Shown: piece by piece, positions 1 through 5,188 of the stretch
Layout: each line of letters opens with the position of its first letter
Numbering within the stretch: the stretch's first letter is position 1
Assembly: GCA_031119595.1 (NCBI GenBank)
Contig: JAVHXX010000223.1
Span: forward strand, 1 to 7,352
DNA from: Patulibacter sp.
Lineage (GTDB): Bacteria > Actinomycetota > Thermoleophilia > Solirubrobacterales > Solirubrobacteraceae
Direction of reading: 5' to 3'
Length of the DNA: 7,352 nt
Made by a program: the position numbers and the translations under genes
Notes under the pieces: model-generated
Told to the model about the DNA's origin: nothing
The model's database searches: none
What the model saw: only the letters and a program-made list of their open reading frames with translations

Positions 1-80
1 ACCCAGGGTGGTCGAACCATCAAGGATTGGTGAACGCGGTGGGCGACGGCGGGCGGGAGCGGGCGCCGCACCTCGACGGC
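1..80. other. Short non-coding end of window downstream of the kinase gene
   Basis: This stretch lies just beyond the stop codon of the histidine kinase. I see no convincing gene in it. The open frames crossing it on the plus strand are antisense shadows of the kinase. No clear stem-loop with a T-run is present, so the terminator of the two-component operon is either outside the window or not intrinsic. Confidence 0.5.
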
Positions 81-1385
81 TCACGCCTCCGCAGCCCGGT
101 GCGCGACGTTCGCCATGGTCGGGATCCGGACCTCGGCGACGGTGCCCGGGCCGTCGGTGGCGGCGTGGAGCCCGACGCTGCCGTCGTGCGCCTCGACGAT
201 CTGTTTGACGATCGCCAGGCCGAGTCCGGAGCCGGGGCGGCCGCGGCTGGCCTCGCCGCGCGCGAAGCGGTCGAAGAGTCGGGGGACCTCGGCGCGGGCG
301 ACGCCCGTGCCCCAGTCGCGGACGGTGAGGGTGCCGTCGGTGGCGAGCTCCACGTGCACGCGCGCGGGACTGCCGTCGGCGGGGGCACCGTGGATCGCGG
401 CGTTCTCGAGGAGGTTGCGCAGCACGCGGGCGAGTTCGGGACGCGCGCCCTTCACGAGGCACGGCGACACGCGCTCGGTGACGCTCACCTCCGGATGGGC
501 GGCCTGGAGGTCGGCGATGGCGTCGAGGGTCAGCTCGTCGAACCGGGTCGGGCCGAGGGTGAGCGTGCCGGGATCCTTCGCGAGGTCGAGGAGGTCGGTG
601 ACGAGGTCGGCCAGGCCCTCGGACTGCTGGACGAGCTCGCGCGCGATCTGGTCGCGCGTCGCCGGGTCGAGGGAGGCGTGGCGGGTGAGCAGCTCGGCGT
701 TCGTCCGCATGCTGGTGATCGGGGTGCGGAGCTCGTGGGAGGCGTCGGCGACGAGCCGGCTCTGGGCCGCGAGCGATCCGGCGAGGGCCTGCTCGGTCGG
801 GGCGACGACCGGGCGCGTGAGGAGCCAGGCCGCGAAGGCCGCCAGCGCGGTGCTGGCGAAGCCGACGAGCGCGAGGGTCCACCCGAGGTCGTGGAGGTCG
901 TGGTCGACGCCGCTGAGGGAGCGGCCGATCTGCAGGCCGCGGAAGCTCGTGCTCGGCAACGCCACCGTGATCACGCGGAAGTGCTGACCGGCGCCGGTGC
1001 GGTCGCTGTGGGCCGCGGCGCGGGCGCCGCGACCGATGACCTCGCGGTCCGCGTCGGTGACCTGGAAGCCGGGCCAGTCCTTCGCGCTGATCGCGCTGTG
1101 GCCGTCACCCAGGATCACCTGGAACGCCGAGGCGCCGTCGTGCCCGGTCTGCTTCGAGAGGGCGTCGAGCCCGGCCTGGACCTGCGCGGTCGACACCTTC
1201 GCGGGCTGCACGCGGCTCATCGCGCGGCCCTGGTCACGCAGGACCCCGTCGACCTCGCCCCGCAGCGAACTGCGCATCGCGACGAAACAGATGCAGGCGC
1301 TGAGGGTCATCGCGACCGCGACGATCACGGCCAACACGACGGCGACCTGCGTGCGGAGCGTAAAGCGACGCTCCGGGCGGTTCAT
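81..1385 (-). CDS. Membrane sensor histidine kinase of a two-component system
   Basis: This 434-residue protein is a transmembrane histidine kinase that should autophosphorylate and pass phosphate to the regulator encoded just upstream. Residues 12-36 form a first membrane helix. About 38-165 form an extracytoplasmic sensor region, and about 168-190 form a second helix. The H-box is ASHELRTP with phospho-accepting His217. The ATPase domain shows the N-box (N324, N328), G1 box DWGTG (357-361) and G2 box GSGLGL (385-390). The start is the ATG overlapping the regulator's stop as ATGA; a longer in-frame start would run inside the regulator gene. Translational coupling is therefore likely. Only about 26 residues separate the second helix from His217, too few for a full HAMP linker of about 50 residues. 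The general style resembles actinobacterial MprB/PrrB-type kinases, but the signal and the exact orthologue cannot be told from sequence. Confidence 0.96.
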   Translation of the reverse strand: MNRPERRFTLRTQVAVVLAVIVAVAMTLSACICFVAMRSSLRGEVDGVLRDQGRAMSRVQPAKVSTAQVQAGLDALSKQTGHDGASAFQVILGDGHSAISAKDWPGFQVTDADREVIGRGARAAAHSDRTGAGQHFRVITVALPSTSFRGLQIGRSLSGVDHDLHDLGWTLALVGFASTALAAFAAWLLTRPVVAPTEQALAGSLAAQSRLVADASHELRTPITSMRTNAELLTRHASLDPATRDQIARELVQQSEGLADLVTDLLDLAKDPGTLTLGPTRFDELTLDAIADLQAAHPEVSVTERVSPCLVKGARPELARVLRNLLENAAIHGAPADGSPARVHVELATDGTLTVRDWGTGVARAEVPRLFDRFARGEASRGRPGSGLGLAIVKQIVEAHDGSVGLHAATDGPGTVAEVRIPTMANVAHRAAEA

Positions 1386-2071
1386 GCGCCCTCGCGGAGG
1401 ACGTAGCCCATGCCGCGGACCGTGTGGAAGAGCCGCGGTTCGCCGTGCTCCTCGGTCTTGCGGCGGAGGTAGCCCATGTAGACGGCGAGGCCGTTCGCGG
1501 CCGGGCCGAAGTCGTAGCCCCACACCCGCTCGAAGATGAAGGGGCGCTCGAGCACCTCCAGCGGCCGCTCGAGGAACACCTCGGCGAGGAGGTACTCCGT
1601 CCGCGAGAGGTCGAGGAGCCGGTCGCCGCGCAGCACCTGCCGGGCGGTGCGGAGCATGCGCAGGTCGGCGAAGGCGAGGTCCGTGACGGCGGGCGTCTCG
1701 ACGCGCCGCAGCAGGGCACGGAGCCGGGCGAGGAGTTCGCGGAGCGCGAACGGCTTGGGGAGGTAGTCGTCGGCGCCGGCGTCGAGGCCGGCCACGCGGT
1801 CGTCGACCGACTGCAGCGCGGTGAGCATCAGGACGGGCGTGGTGGTGCCGCGGGCGCGCAGCGCGCGGCAGAAGGCGAGGCCGTCGAGGACGGGCATGGT
1901 CACATCGGCGACGATCGCGTCGACCGGTTCGGTCTGGAGACGGTGGAGGGCGTGGGCGCCGTCGCCGGCGTGGAGCACGGTGTAGCCCTCGAGTTCGAGC
2001 GCACGGCCGAGCGCGGTGCGGACCGCGGGCTCGTCGTCGACGAGCATCACGGTCGCCTCGGGGCGCGTCAT
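1382..2071 (-). CDS. OmpR/PhoB-family DNA-binding response regulator
   Basis: This 229-residue protein is a transcription factor switched by phosphorylation from the adjacent kinase. The receiver domain (about residues 6-120) has the acidic pair D12-D13, phospho-acceptor D56 in VADVTMP, switch T84 and conserved K106 before Pro-Phe. The C-terminal part (about 128-227) is a winged helix-turn-helix with the typical RTEYLL start, VWGYDFG, YLRRKTE and TVRGMGYVLRE. The length is normal for the family. The ATG at 2071 gives a receiver that begins correctly; no good Shine-Dalgarno sequence is visible before it, so a leaderless or weak start is possible. It is the first gene of a two-gene operon with the kinase. 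A tandem repeat about 130 bases upstream is a plausible site of autoregulation. It resembles MprA/PrrA-type actinobacterial regulators, but I cannot assign a name. Confidence 0.97.
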   Translation of the reverse strand: MTRPEATVMLVDDEPAVRTALGRALELEGYTVLHAGDGAHALHRLQTEPVDAIVADVTMPVLDGLAFCRALRARGTTTPVLMLTALQSVDDRVAGLDAGADDYLPKPFALRELLARLRALLRRVETPAVTDLAFADLRMLRTARQVLRGDRLLDLSRTEYLLAEVFLERPLEVLERPFIFERVWGYDFGPAANGLAVYMGYLRRKTEEHGEPRLFHTVRGMGYVLREGA

Positions 2072-2182
2072 CGGGAGCGGCGCCGGGCGGCGACCGTCGT
2101 GGGCAGGGTGGGCGGCGGGGTCATCTGGGGGCGGCAGCGTGGCGTCGCGCGTGTTCCCGTCTTCGGACGGGGCGGCGCGATT

Positions 2183-2200
2183 CCCGCCCGGAGGGGCGGG
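2183..2200. repeat. GC-rich inverted repeat next to the putative operator
   Basis: A perfect 7-bp stem, CCCGCCC/GGGCGGG, with a 4-base loop ends exactly where the first TTCTTAGG repeat begins. It could be part of the operator, a transcript hairpin, or chance in GC-rich DNA. No T-run follows that would make it a standard terminator. Confidence 0.35.
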
Positions 2201-2219
2201 TTCTTAGGGGATTCTTAGG
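2201..2219. promoter_or_regulatory. Putative operator: tandem TTCTTAGG direct repeat
   Basis: Two exact copies of TTCTTAGG start at 2201 and 2212, an 11-base period, so they face the same side of the helix. OmpR/PhoB-family regulators bind as head-to-tail dimers to direct repeats of this spacing. The site lies 130 bases from the regulator's start and about 220 from the start of the divergent secreted-protein gene. The most economical reading is that the encoded regulator binds here to control its own operon and possibly the divergent gene. The repeat is seen directly; the binding protein is inferred. Confidence 0.6.
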
Positions 2220-2441
2220 TTCGCCGCGGCGGCCGCCGGGATGGTGAGAAGTCTAAGGAAGGCGTTTGGGAGCGGTATGAGGCCCGCGGGCTGCGGCCCC
2301 AGTTCTCCGGCGTTTCGCGACTTCGGGTGCGCACCGCCGTGAGATTCCGTCGAAGCGACGCCGCCGCGCCGATGGGTCATCGCAAGCTTCTCCGCCCGGT
2401 GACCCGTGGTCGCCGTCCCCCCCGACATCGAAAGGCCGGCC

Positions 2442-3359
2442 ATGCCACTGCGCAAACGAGGCACGCTCATCCGCATCGCCGCCGCGTTCACGATCGCCCC
2501 GGCCATCGCTGGTGCGACCGCGTCGACCGCCTCCGCGAGCGGCCTGTTCTCGTTCCTCTTCCCGACCGTCACCCCGGCGGCCACGAAGGCGACGCCCACG
2601 CCCACGCCGGCACCCACGCCCGCGCCGACCCCGGTCGCGACGCCCACCCCCACGCCGGTCGCGACGCCGGCGCCGACGACGCCCGTCGTGACCACGGCGC
2701 CCGCCCCGGACAGCACCCCGAAGAGCGCGGACGCGGTCGCCGACGTCGTCGCGGATGCCGTCCCGGCAGCGGCCCCGATCGTCGACGCGGTCGCCGACAA
2801 GGTCGTCGCCCCGGTCGTCACGTCGAAGGCCACGGGCTGCGTCGAGCAGCCGACCACGAAGGCGTTCTCGAAGTACGGCGACAAGGCCGACTACTCCCCC
2901 GCGCCGGGCGGCACGTTCGAGTCCGGCACCGAGGGTTGGACCCTCGGCAAGGGCGCGTCGATCGTGTCCGGGAACGACAGCACCGGGGTCACGTCGGGGA
3001 GCAGGTCGCTGAAGTTGAACGCGGGCGCGATCGCGACCTCACCGGAGTTCTGCGTGAGCGAGGCGAACCCGTACTTCCGGTACGTGGGCAAGGCGACGGG
3101 CTTCCTCAGCACGTACCAGGCGCTCGTGCTCTACCGCGACGCGGCGGGCACGCTCACGCAGGCGCAGTTCCAGTCCTCGACGGACCTGCAGCTGCTGCCG
3201 GGCCTGTGGAGCCCGTCGCAGTTGAGCCCGCTCGCGATCAAGATCCCGCTGCTCTCGAACGGTTCCCACGCCACCGCCACCGTGCAGATCGTGCTCGCCT
3301 CCCTCACCGGTGGCGCGCAGATCGACTCGGTGATGGTCGACCCGTACCGCCGCGGCTGA
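2442..3359 (+). CDS. Secreted protein with Pro-Thr linker and C-terminal VDPYRRG beta-sandwich-like domain
   Basis: This 305-residue protein has no function I can name. Residues 1-32 form a signal peptide (PLRKR, a hydrophobic core, then cleavage near ASA). Residues 43-88 are a Pro/Thr/Ala linker of the kind found in wall-spanning proteins. Residues 96-127 are Ala/Val/Asp-rich with repeated (V/A)AD units and could form a helix. The domain at 133-305 has two cysteines (C133, C204), APGGTFESG, GW and SPEFCV motifs, alternating hydrophobic strands, and the tail DSVMVDPYRRG. It is a paralogue of the convergent gene at 3445-4218, which has the same domain and tail. The ATG at 2442 was chosen over an upstream GTG because it starts directly at the signal peptide and has GAAAGG six bases upstream. 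The role is probably at the cell surface or in the matrix, perhaps ligand binding; this is inference from fold-like pattern and export only. Confidence 0.92.
   Translation: MPLRKRGTLIRIAAAFTIAPAIAGATASTASASGLFSFLFPTVTPAATKATPTPTPAPTPAPTPVATPTPTPVATPAPTTPVVTTAPAPDSTPKSADAVADVVADAVPAAAPIVDAVADKVVAPVVTSKATGCVEQPTTKAFSKYGDKADYSPAPGGTFESGTEGWTLGKGASIVSGNDSTGVTSGSRSLKLNAGAIATSPEFCVSEANPYFRYVGKATGFLSTYQALVLYRDAAGTLTQAQFQSSTDLQLLPGLWSPSQLSPLAIKIPLLSNGSHATATVQIVLASLTGGAQIDSVMVDPYRRG
2590..2690 (+). repeat. Low-complexity Pro-Thr coding repeat
   Basis: This segment encodes the Pro/Thr/Ala linker of the secreted protein. The 14-base word CCGGTCGCGACGCC occurs exactly at 2631 and 2655, a 24-base period equal to eight codons. 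Such tracts can change length by slippage or unequal recombination without breaking the frame when whole units move. Confidence 0.7.
3321..3359 (+). repeat. Left arm of inverted repeat encoding the shared C-terminal tail
   Basis: The last 39 bases of the plus-strand gene match the last 39 bases of the convergent gene at 36 of 39 positions in opposite orientation. The three differences are all silent third-position changes, so 12 residues and the stop are identical. The partner arm is 3445-3483. Confidence 0.85.
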
Positions 3360-3386
3360 GGACCACCCGTTGCCCCGAAACGACGT

Positions 3387-3420
3387 CGAGCCGGAGCCCC
3401 GCTCGTGGGGCTCCGGCTCG
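3387..3420. terminator. Bidirectional hairpin between convergent genes
   Basis: CGAGCCGGAGCCCC and GGGGCTCCGGCTCG form a perfect 14-bp stem with a 6-base loop (GCTCGT). It starts 28 bases after the plus-strand stop and lies 25 bases beyond the minus-strand stop. No T-run follows on either strand, which is common for terminator hairpins in GC-rich actinobacteria. Its place between convergent stops supports termination of both transcripts. Confidence 0.8.
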
Positions 3421-3444
3421 CATGACGGTCAGGTGAGAGGATCG

Positions 3445-3483
3445 TCAGCCGCGGCGGTAGGGGTCGACCATGACGGAGTCGAT
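3445..3483 (-). repeat. Right arm of inverted repeat encoding the shared C-terminal tail
   Basis: This is the 3' end of the minus-strand secreted-protein gene. It pairs with 3321-3359 at 36 of 39 positions around an 85-base spacer that holds the terminator hairpin. See the left arm for details. Confidence 0.85.
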
Positions 3484-4218
3484 GGTGACGCCGACGTTGA
3501 CGACGCTCGAGGTCGCGCCGAGACCGATGTTGGACGCGGAGTTCGCGATGCCGGTCGCTCCGCCGACGATCTGGCTGATGCCGTTGTTGCCGAGCACGCC
3601 GGTGGTGATGTCCGACCCGAGGTTTGCCGGGCTGGCAACGGAGAACTTGATCTGCACGCTCGCGCTCTTCGTCGACGCGTTGAGCGGGATGATCGTCGCC
3701 AGCGGGCTGTTCGGGGACGCCGCCCACAGCGCCGGCGTGAGCGACAGCGACTTGGACGAGACGATCTCGGTCTTGGTGACCGCGCCGCGAGCGTCCTTGT
3801 AGACGACGTCGGCGATGAATCCGGCCGCGCCGACGTTGTCGACCTTGTACGCGAACCGGAAGTGCGGGTTCGTCTGGTCGATGCAGAACGACGGCGACAC
3901 GGCGGTCGAGCCGATCGGCATGCGCAGCGCCTTCGAGCCGGCCGAGATGCCGAGCGTCTCGTTGCCGCTGGCGATCGCGGCGGAGCCGGTCACGGTCCAG
4001 CCGGCCAGACCGTTCTCGAAGTTGCCGCCCGGCGCCAGGGAGTAGTCGGCCTGGTCTCCGTCGACCCCGCTGAACGCCTTCGTGGTGGGGAGCGGCGTGC
4101 AGGTGCCCGCGGCCGCAGCCGTCGGTGAGGATGCCGCGCTCGCAGCCGCGGGCGCAACGGCAGCCAGCGCGGCGAGGGTCAGCGCCGGGAGGAAGAGGTG
4201 GGTCTTGCGTAGGGGCAC
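3445..4218 (-). CDS. Secreted paralogue with VDPYRRG tail and Gly/Ser-rich insertion
   Basis: This 257-residue exported protein has unknown function. Residues 1-28 form a signal peptide (PLRK, a hydrophobic Leu/Ala core, cleavage near ASA). A short Ala/Ser-rich stretch leads into the domain at 40-257, with cysteines C40 and C112, the shared segment PTTKAFS, DYSLAPGGNFENG, GW, SPSFC and the tail DSVMVDPYRRG. These line up in order with the convergent paralogue. The differences are no Pro-Thr linker and an extra Gly/Ser/Ala/Asn-rich stretch at about 196-243 just before the tail. I chose the GTG at 4218 because it begins PLRK exactly like the paralogue and GGAG lies eight bases upstream. An ATG 51 bases further upstream would add a non-signal-like extension. 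The pair probably arose by inverted duplication; the role at the cell surface is inferred. Confidence 0.91.
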   Translation of the reverse strand: MPLRKTHLFLPALTLAALAAVAPAAASAASSPTAAAAGTCTPLPTTKAFSGVDGDQADYSLAPGGNFENGLAGWTVTGSAAIASGNETLGISAGSKALRMPIGSTAVSPSFCIDQTNPHFRFAYKVDNVGAAGFIADVVYKDARGAVTKTEIVSSKSLSLTPALWAASPNSPLATIIPLNASTKSASVQIKFSVASPANLGSDITTGVLGNNGISQIVGGATGIANSASNIGLGATSSVVNVGVTIDSVMVDPYRRG

Positions 4219-4252
4219 GGTAAGAGCTCCGTTGAGGGGGAAGTACCGCTCT

Positions 4253-4267
4253 GCATCGGCACGATGC
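4253..4267. promoter_or_regulatory. Small palindrome in the leader of the secreted-protein gene
   Basis: GCATCG-GCA-CGATGC is a perfect 6-bp inverted repeat with a 3-base centre. It is 35 bases upstream of the GTG start, where a repressor site or a transcript hairpin could act. It is short enough to be chance. Confidence 0.3.
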
Positions 4268-4314
4268 ACCCAAGAACTGAAGAACGTTCGGTATGTACGC
4301 GGGAGGGGCAGAAA

Positions 4315-4332
4315 CCGGAATTACCCTTCCGG
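4315..4332 (-). terminator. Possible weak terminator after the glycosylase-like gene
   Basis: On the minus strand CCGGAA-GGGTAA-TTCCGG forms a perfect 6-bp stem with a 6-base loop, followed by TTTCTG. It lies about 95 bases past the stop of the glycosylase-like gene. The stem is short and the T-run brief, so the call is tentative. Confidence 0.3.
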
Positions 4333-4341
4333 CAACTGGTC

Positions 4342-4372
4342 GCCCGCCCTCCGTTCCCGTGGTGGGGCGGGC
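4342..4372. repeat. GC-rich inverted repeat downstream of the glycosylase-like gene
   Basis: GCCCGCCC (4342-4349) and GGGCGGGC (4365-4372) form a perfect 8-bp stem with a 15-base loop. It could act in termination of the minus-strand transcript that ends at 4426. There is no T-run, and the words are common at this GC content. Confidence 0.3.
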
Positions 4373-4425
4373 CGCTCCCCGCGTTCAGCCCCGTCCTCGC
4401 GCCCGCGAACGGGCGGGCCGGCCGC

Positions 4426-5031
4426 CTAGTACGGCGGCTGGTCGTTCCACCACACGCCGAGCTGGCGGAACGCGGTCCAGAAGGCGCGTTTGGCGGATTC
4501 CTCGTCGAGGGAGACGTTGATGTCCGGGGCGACGATCGCTTCGCTGGCGGGCGTGAAGCGCTGCACTTCGCCGGGCGCCCATTTGAGCGGGCGGGAGAGC
4601 GGCACGTCGAGGGCGTTGAGCGCGCCGAGGGCGCGTTCGCCGAGGACCATGATCACGCGCGGTTGCACGATCGCGATCTCCCGGACGACGAGGCGGGAGA
4701 GGGCGGAGTCGGTGTGTTCGTCGTCGACCTTGGGGCACTTGACGATGAGCGTGCCGTAGATGGTGGTGGGGTCGATGTCGAGCCGTTTGAGCGACGCGAG
4801 GATGGCGGCGCCGGCGCGGCCGAAGAAGGCGACGCCTTCGCGCATCTCGGCTTCGCTGGGTTCGTAGCCGATGAGCATGATGTCGGCTTGCGGGTGGCCG
4901 CTGGAGAGGACGGGCGCGCGGTCGGATCGCTGGCAGCTCTCGCAGGCGCGTACTTCTCGTTCGACCTCACCCAGTTCGCGGATGGCCCGCTCCAGGTACT
5001 TCTCACGAATCTCGTCGTCCGCAATGCGCAC
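4426..5031 (-). CDS. Uracil-DNA glycosylase superfamily protein with altered active-site motifs
   Basis: This 201-residue protein has the layout of family 4/5-like uracil-DNA glycosylases, which remove uracil from DNA in base-excision repair. It has the N-terminal C-x2-C pair (C30, C33), a GYEP...FFGRAGA segment (55-75) in the place of the family GE(A/G)PG...PFVGRAG motif, and IVKCPK (96-101) in the place of NVVKCRPP. It then has the QPRVIMVLGERAL strand-turn (123-134). Key positions differ: the motif-1 Glu after Gly is Tyr56, the Asn before VVKC is Leu95, the fourth cluster cysteine is missing (about V115), and the HPS motif near the end is not found. The C-terminus instead has VAPDINVSLDEESAKRAFW. 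So the fold looks sound but the standard activity is uncertain. The start is a GTG with an AAGGGG rather far upstream (about 13 bases). The next gene upstream on this strand ends 157 bases away, so it may share that transcript. Confidence 0.87.
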   Translation of the reverse strand: MRIADDEIREKYLERAIRELGEVEREVRACESCQRSDRAPVLSSGHPQADIMLIGYEPSEAEMREGVAFFGRAGAAILASLKRLDIDPTTIYGTLIVKCPKVDDEHTDSALSRLVVREIAIVQPRVIMVLGERALGALNALDVPLSRPLKWAPGEVQRFTPASEAIVAPDINVSLDEESAKRAFWTAFRQLGVWWNDQPPY

Positions 5032-5188
5032 GGGGTGGTTTTCGTCCCCTTGAGGCCTGGGCCTGTCCTTGCAGGTCTGGTTGCGGGCCGCACGGGTTCG
5101 TGCGCGGCGGCCGGGCGGGCAGGTATGACGGGGCGGGTGTCGTTCGCGGGCGGGTGACGGGTCGGCGTCAGCGACCGTCGACCGGCCG
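5032..5188. other. Intergenic gap with possible hairpin at 5089-5104
   Basis: This 157-base gap lies between two minus-strand genes. CGCACG (5089-5094) and CGTGCG (5099-5104) form a perfect 6-bp stem with a 4-base loop, about 85 bases past the stop of the large secreted-protein gene. It might be a terminator for that gene, but no T-run follows. I see no gene here. Confidence 0.3.

Larger units (their letters stand above)
2072..2441. other. Divergent regulatory region between the regulator and the secreted-protein gene
   Basis: This 370-base intergenic stretch separates two divergent genes and must hold both promoters. It contains a GC-rich hairpin and the TTCTTAGG tandem repeat (2183-2219), a 12-base palindrome centred at 2232/2233, and an inverted pair GGGTCA/TGACCC at 2374-2405 in the probable leader of the plus-strand gene. 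I could not recognise a riboswitch core or an unambiguous -35/-10 pair. The stretch is long for a simple promoter region, so a further small element could be hidden here. Confidence 0.6.
4219..4425. other. Upstream region of the minus-strand secreted-protein gene
   Basis: This 207-base gap contains the Shine-Dalgarno GGAG for the gene ending at 3445 and several small inverted repeats that are listed separately. No gene is visible. A TACATA at about 4292-4297 on the minus strand could serve as a -10 element, but I see no convincing -35 partner. Confidence 0.4.

Noticed and set aside
1..20. GGTTCGA-like word on the minus strand, considered as a tRNA T-loop
   Set aside because: The flanking bases do not form a T-arm or acceptor stem, and no anticodon arm is visible nearby.
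27..1406. Long plus-strand open frame of 459 codons opposite the kinase gene
   Set aside because: It is antisense to a kinase with all catalytic boxes intact, and its Arg/Gly/Ala/Val/Glu-rich translation has no domain signs. Such frames arise from strong third-position GC bias.
2227..2238. Perfect 12-base palindrome CGGCGGCCGCCG
   Set aside because: All-G/C palindromes of this length are expected often at this base composition, and nothing else marks it.
2260..2441. Leader of the plus-strand secreted-protein gene considered as a riboswitch (including cyclic dinucleotide types seen before wall-protein genes)
   Set aside because: Small stems can be drawn but I could not find any conserved core sequence of a known riboswitch class.
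2327..3436. Plus-strand open frame of 369 codons overlapping the secreted-protein gene
   Set aside because: It is an out-of-frame shadow rich in Arg, His and Gly. The frame at 2442-3359 has a signal peptide and a paralogue.
4271..4289. AAGAAC repeated at an 8-base period and GAACGTTC palindrome, considered as a second operator for the same regulator
   Set aside because: The half-sites only loosely resemble TTCTTAGG and the 8-base spacing differs from the 11-base period at 2201-2219, so a shared site is not supported.
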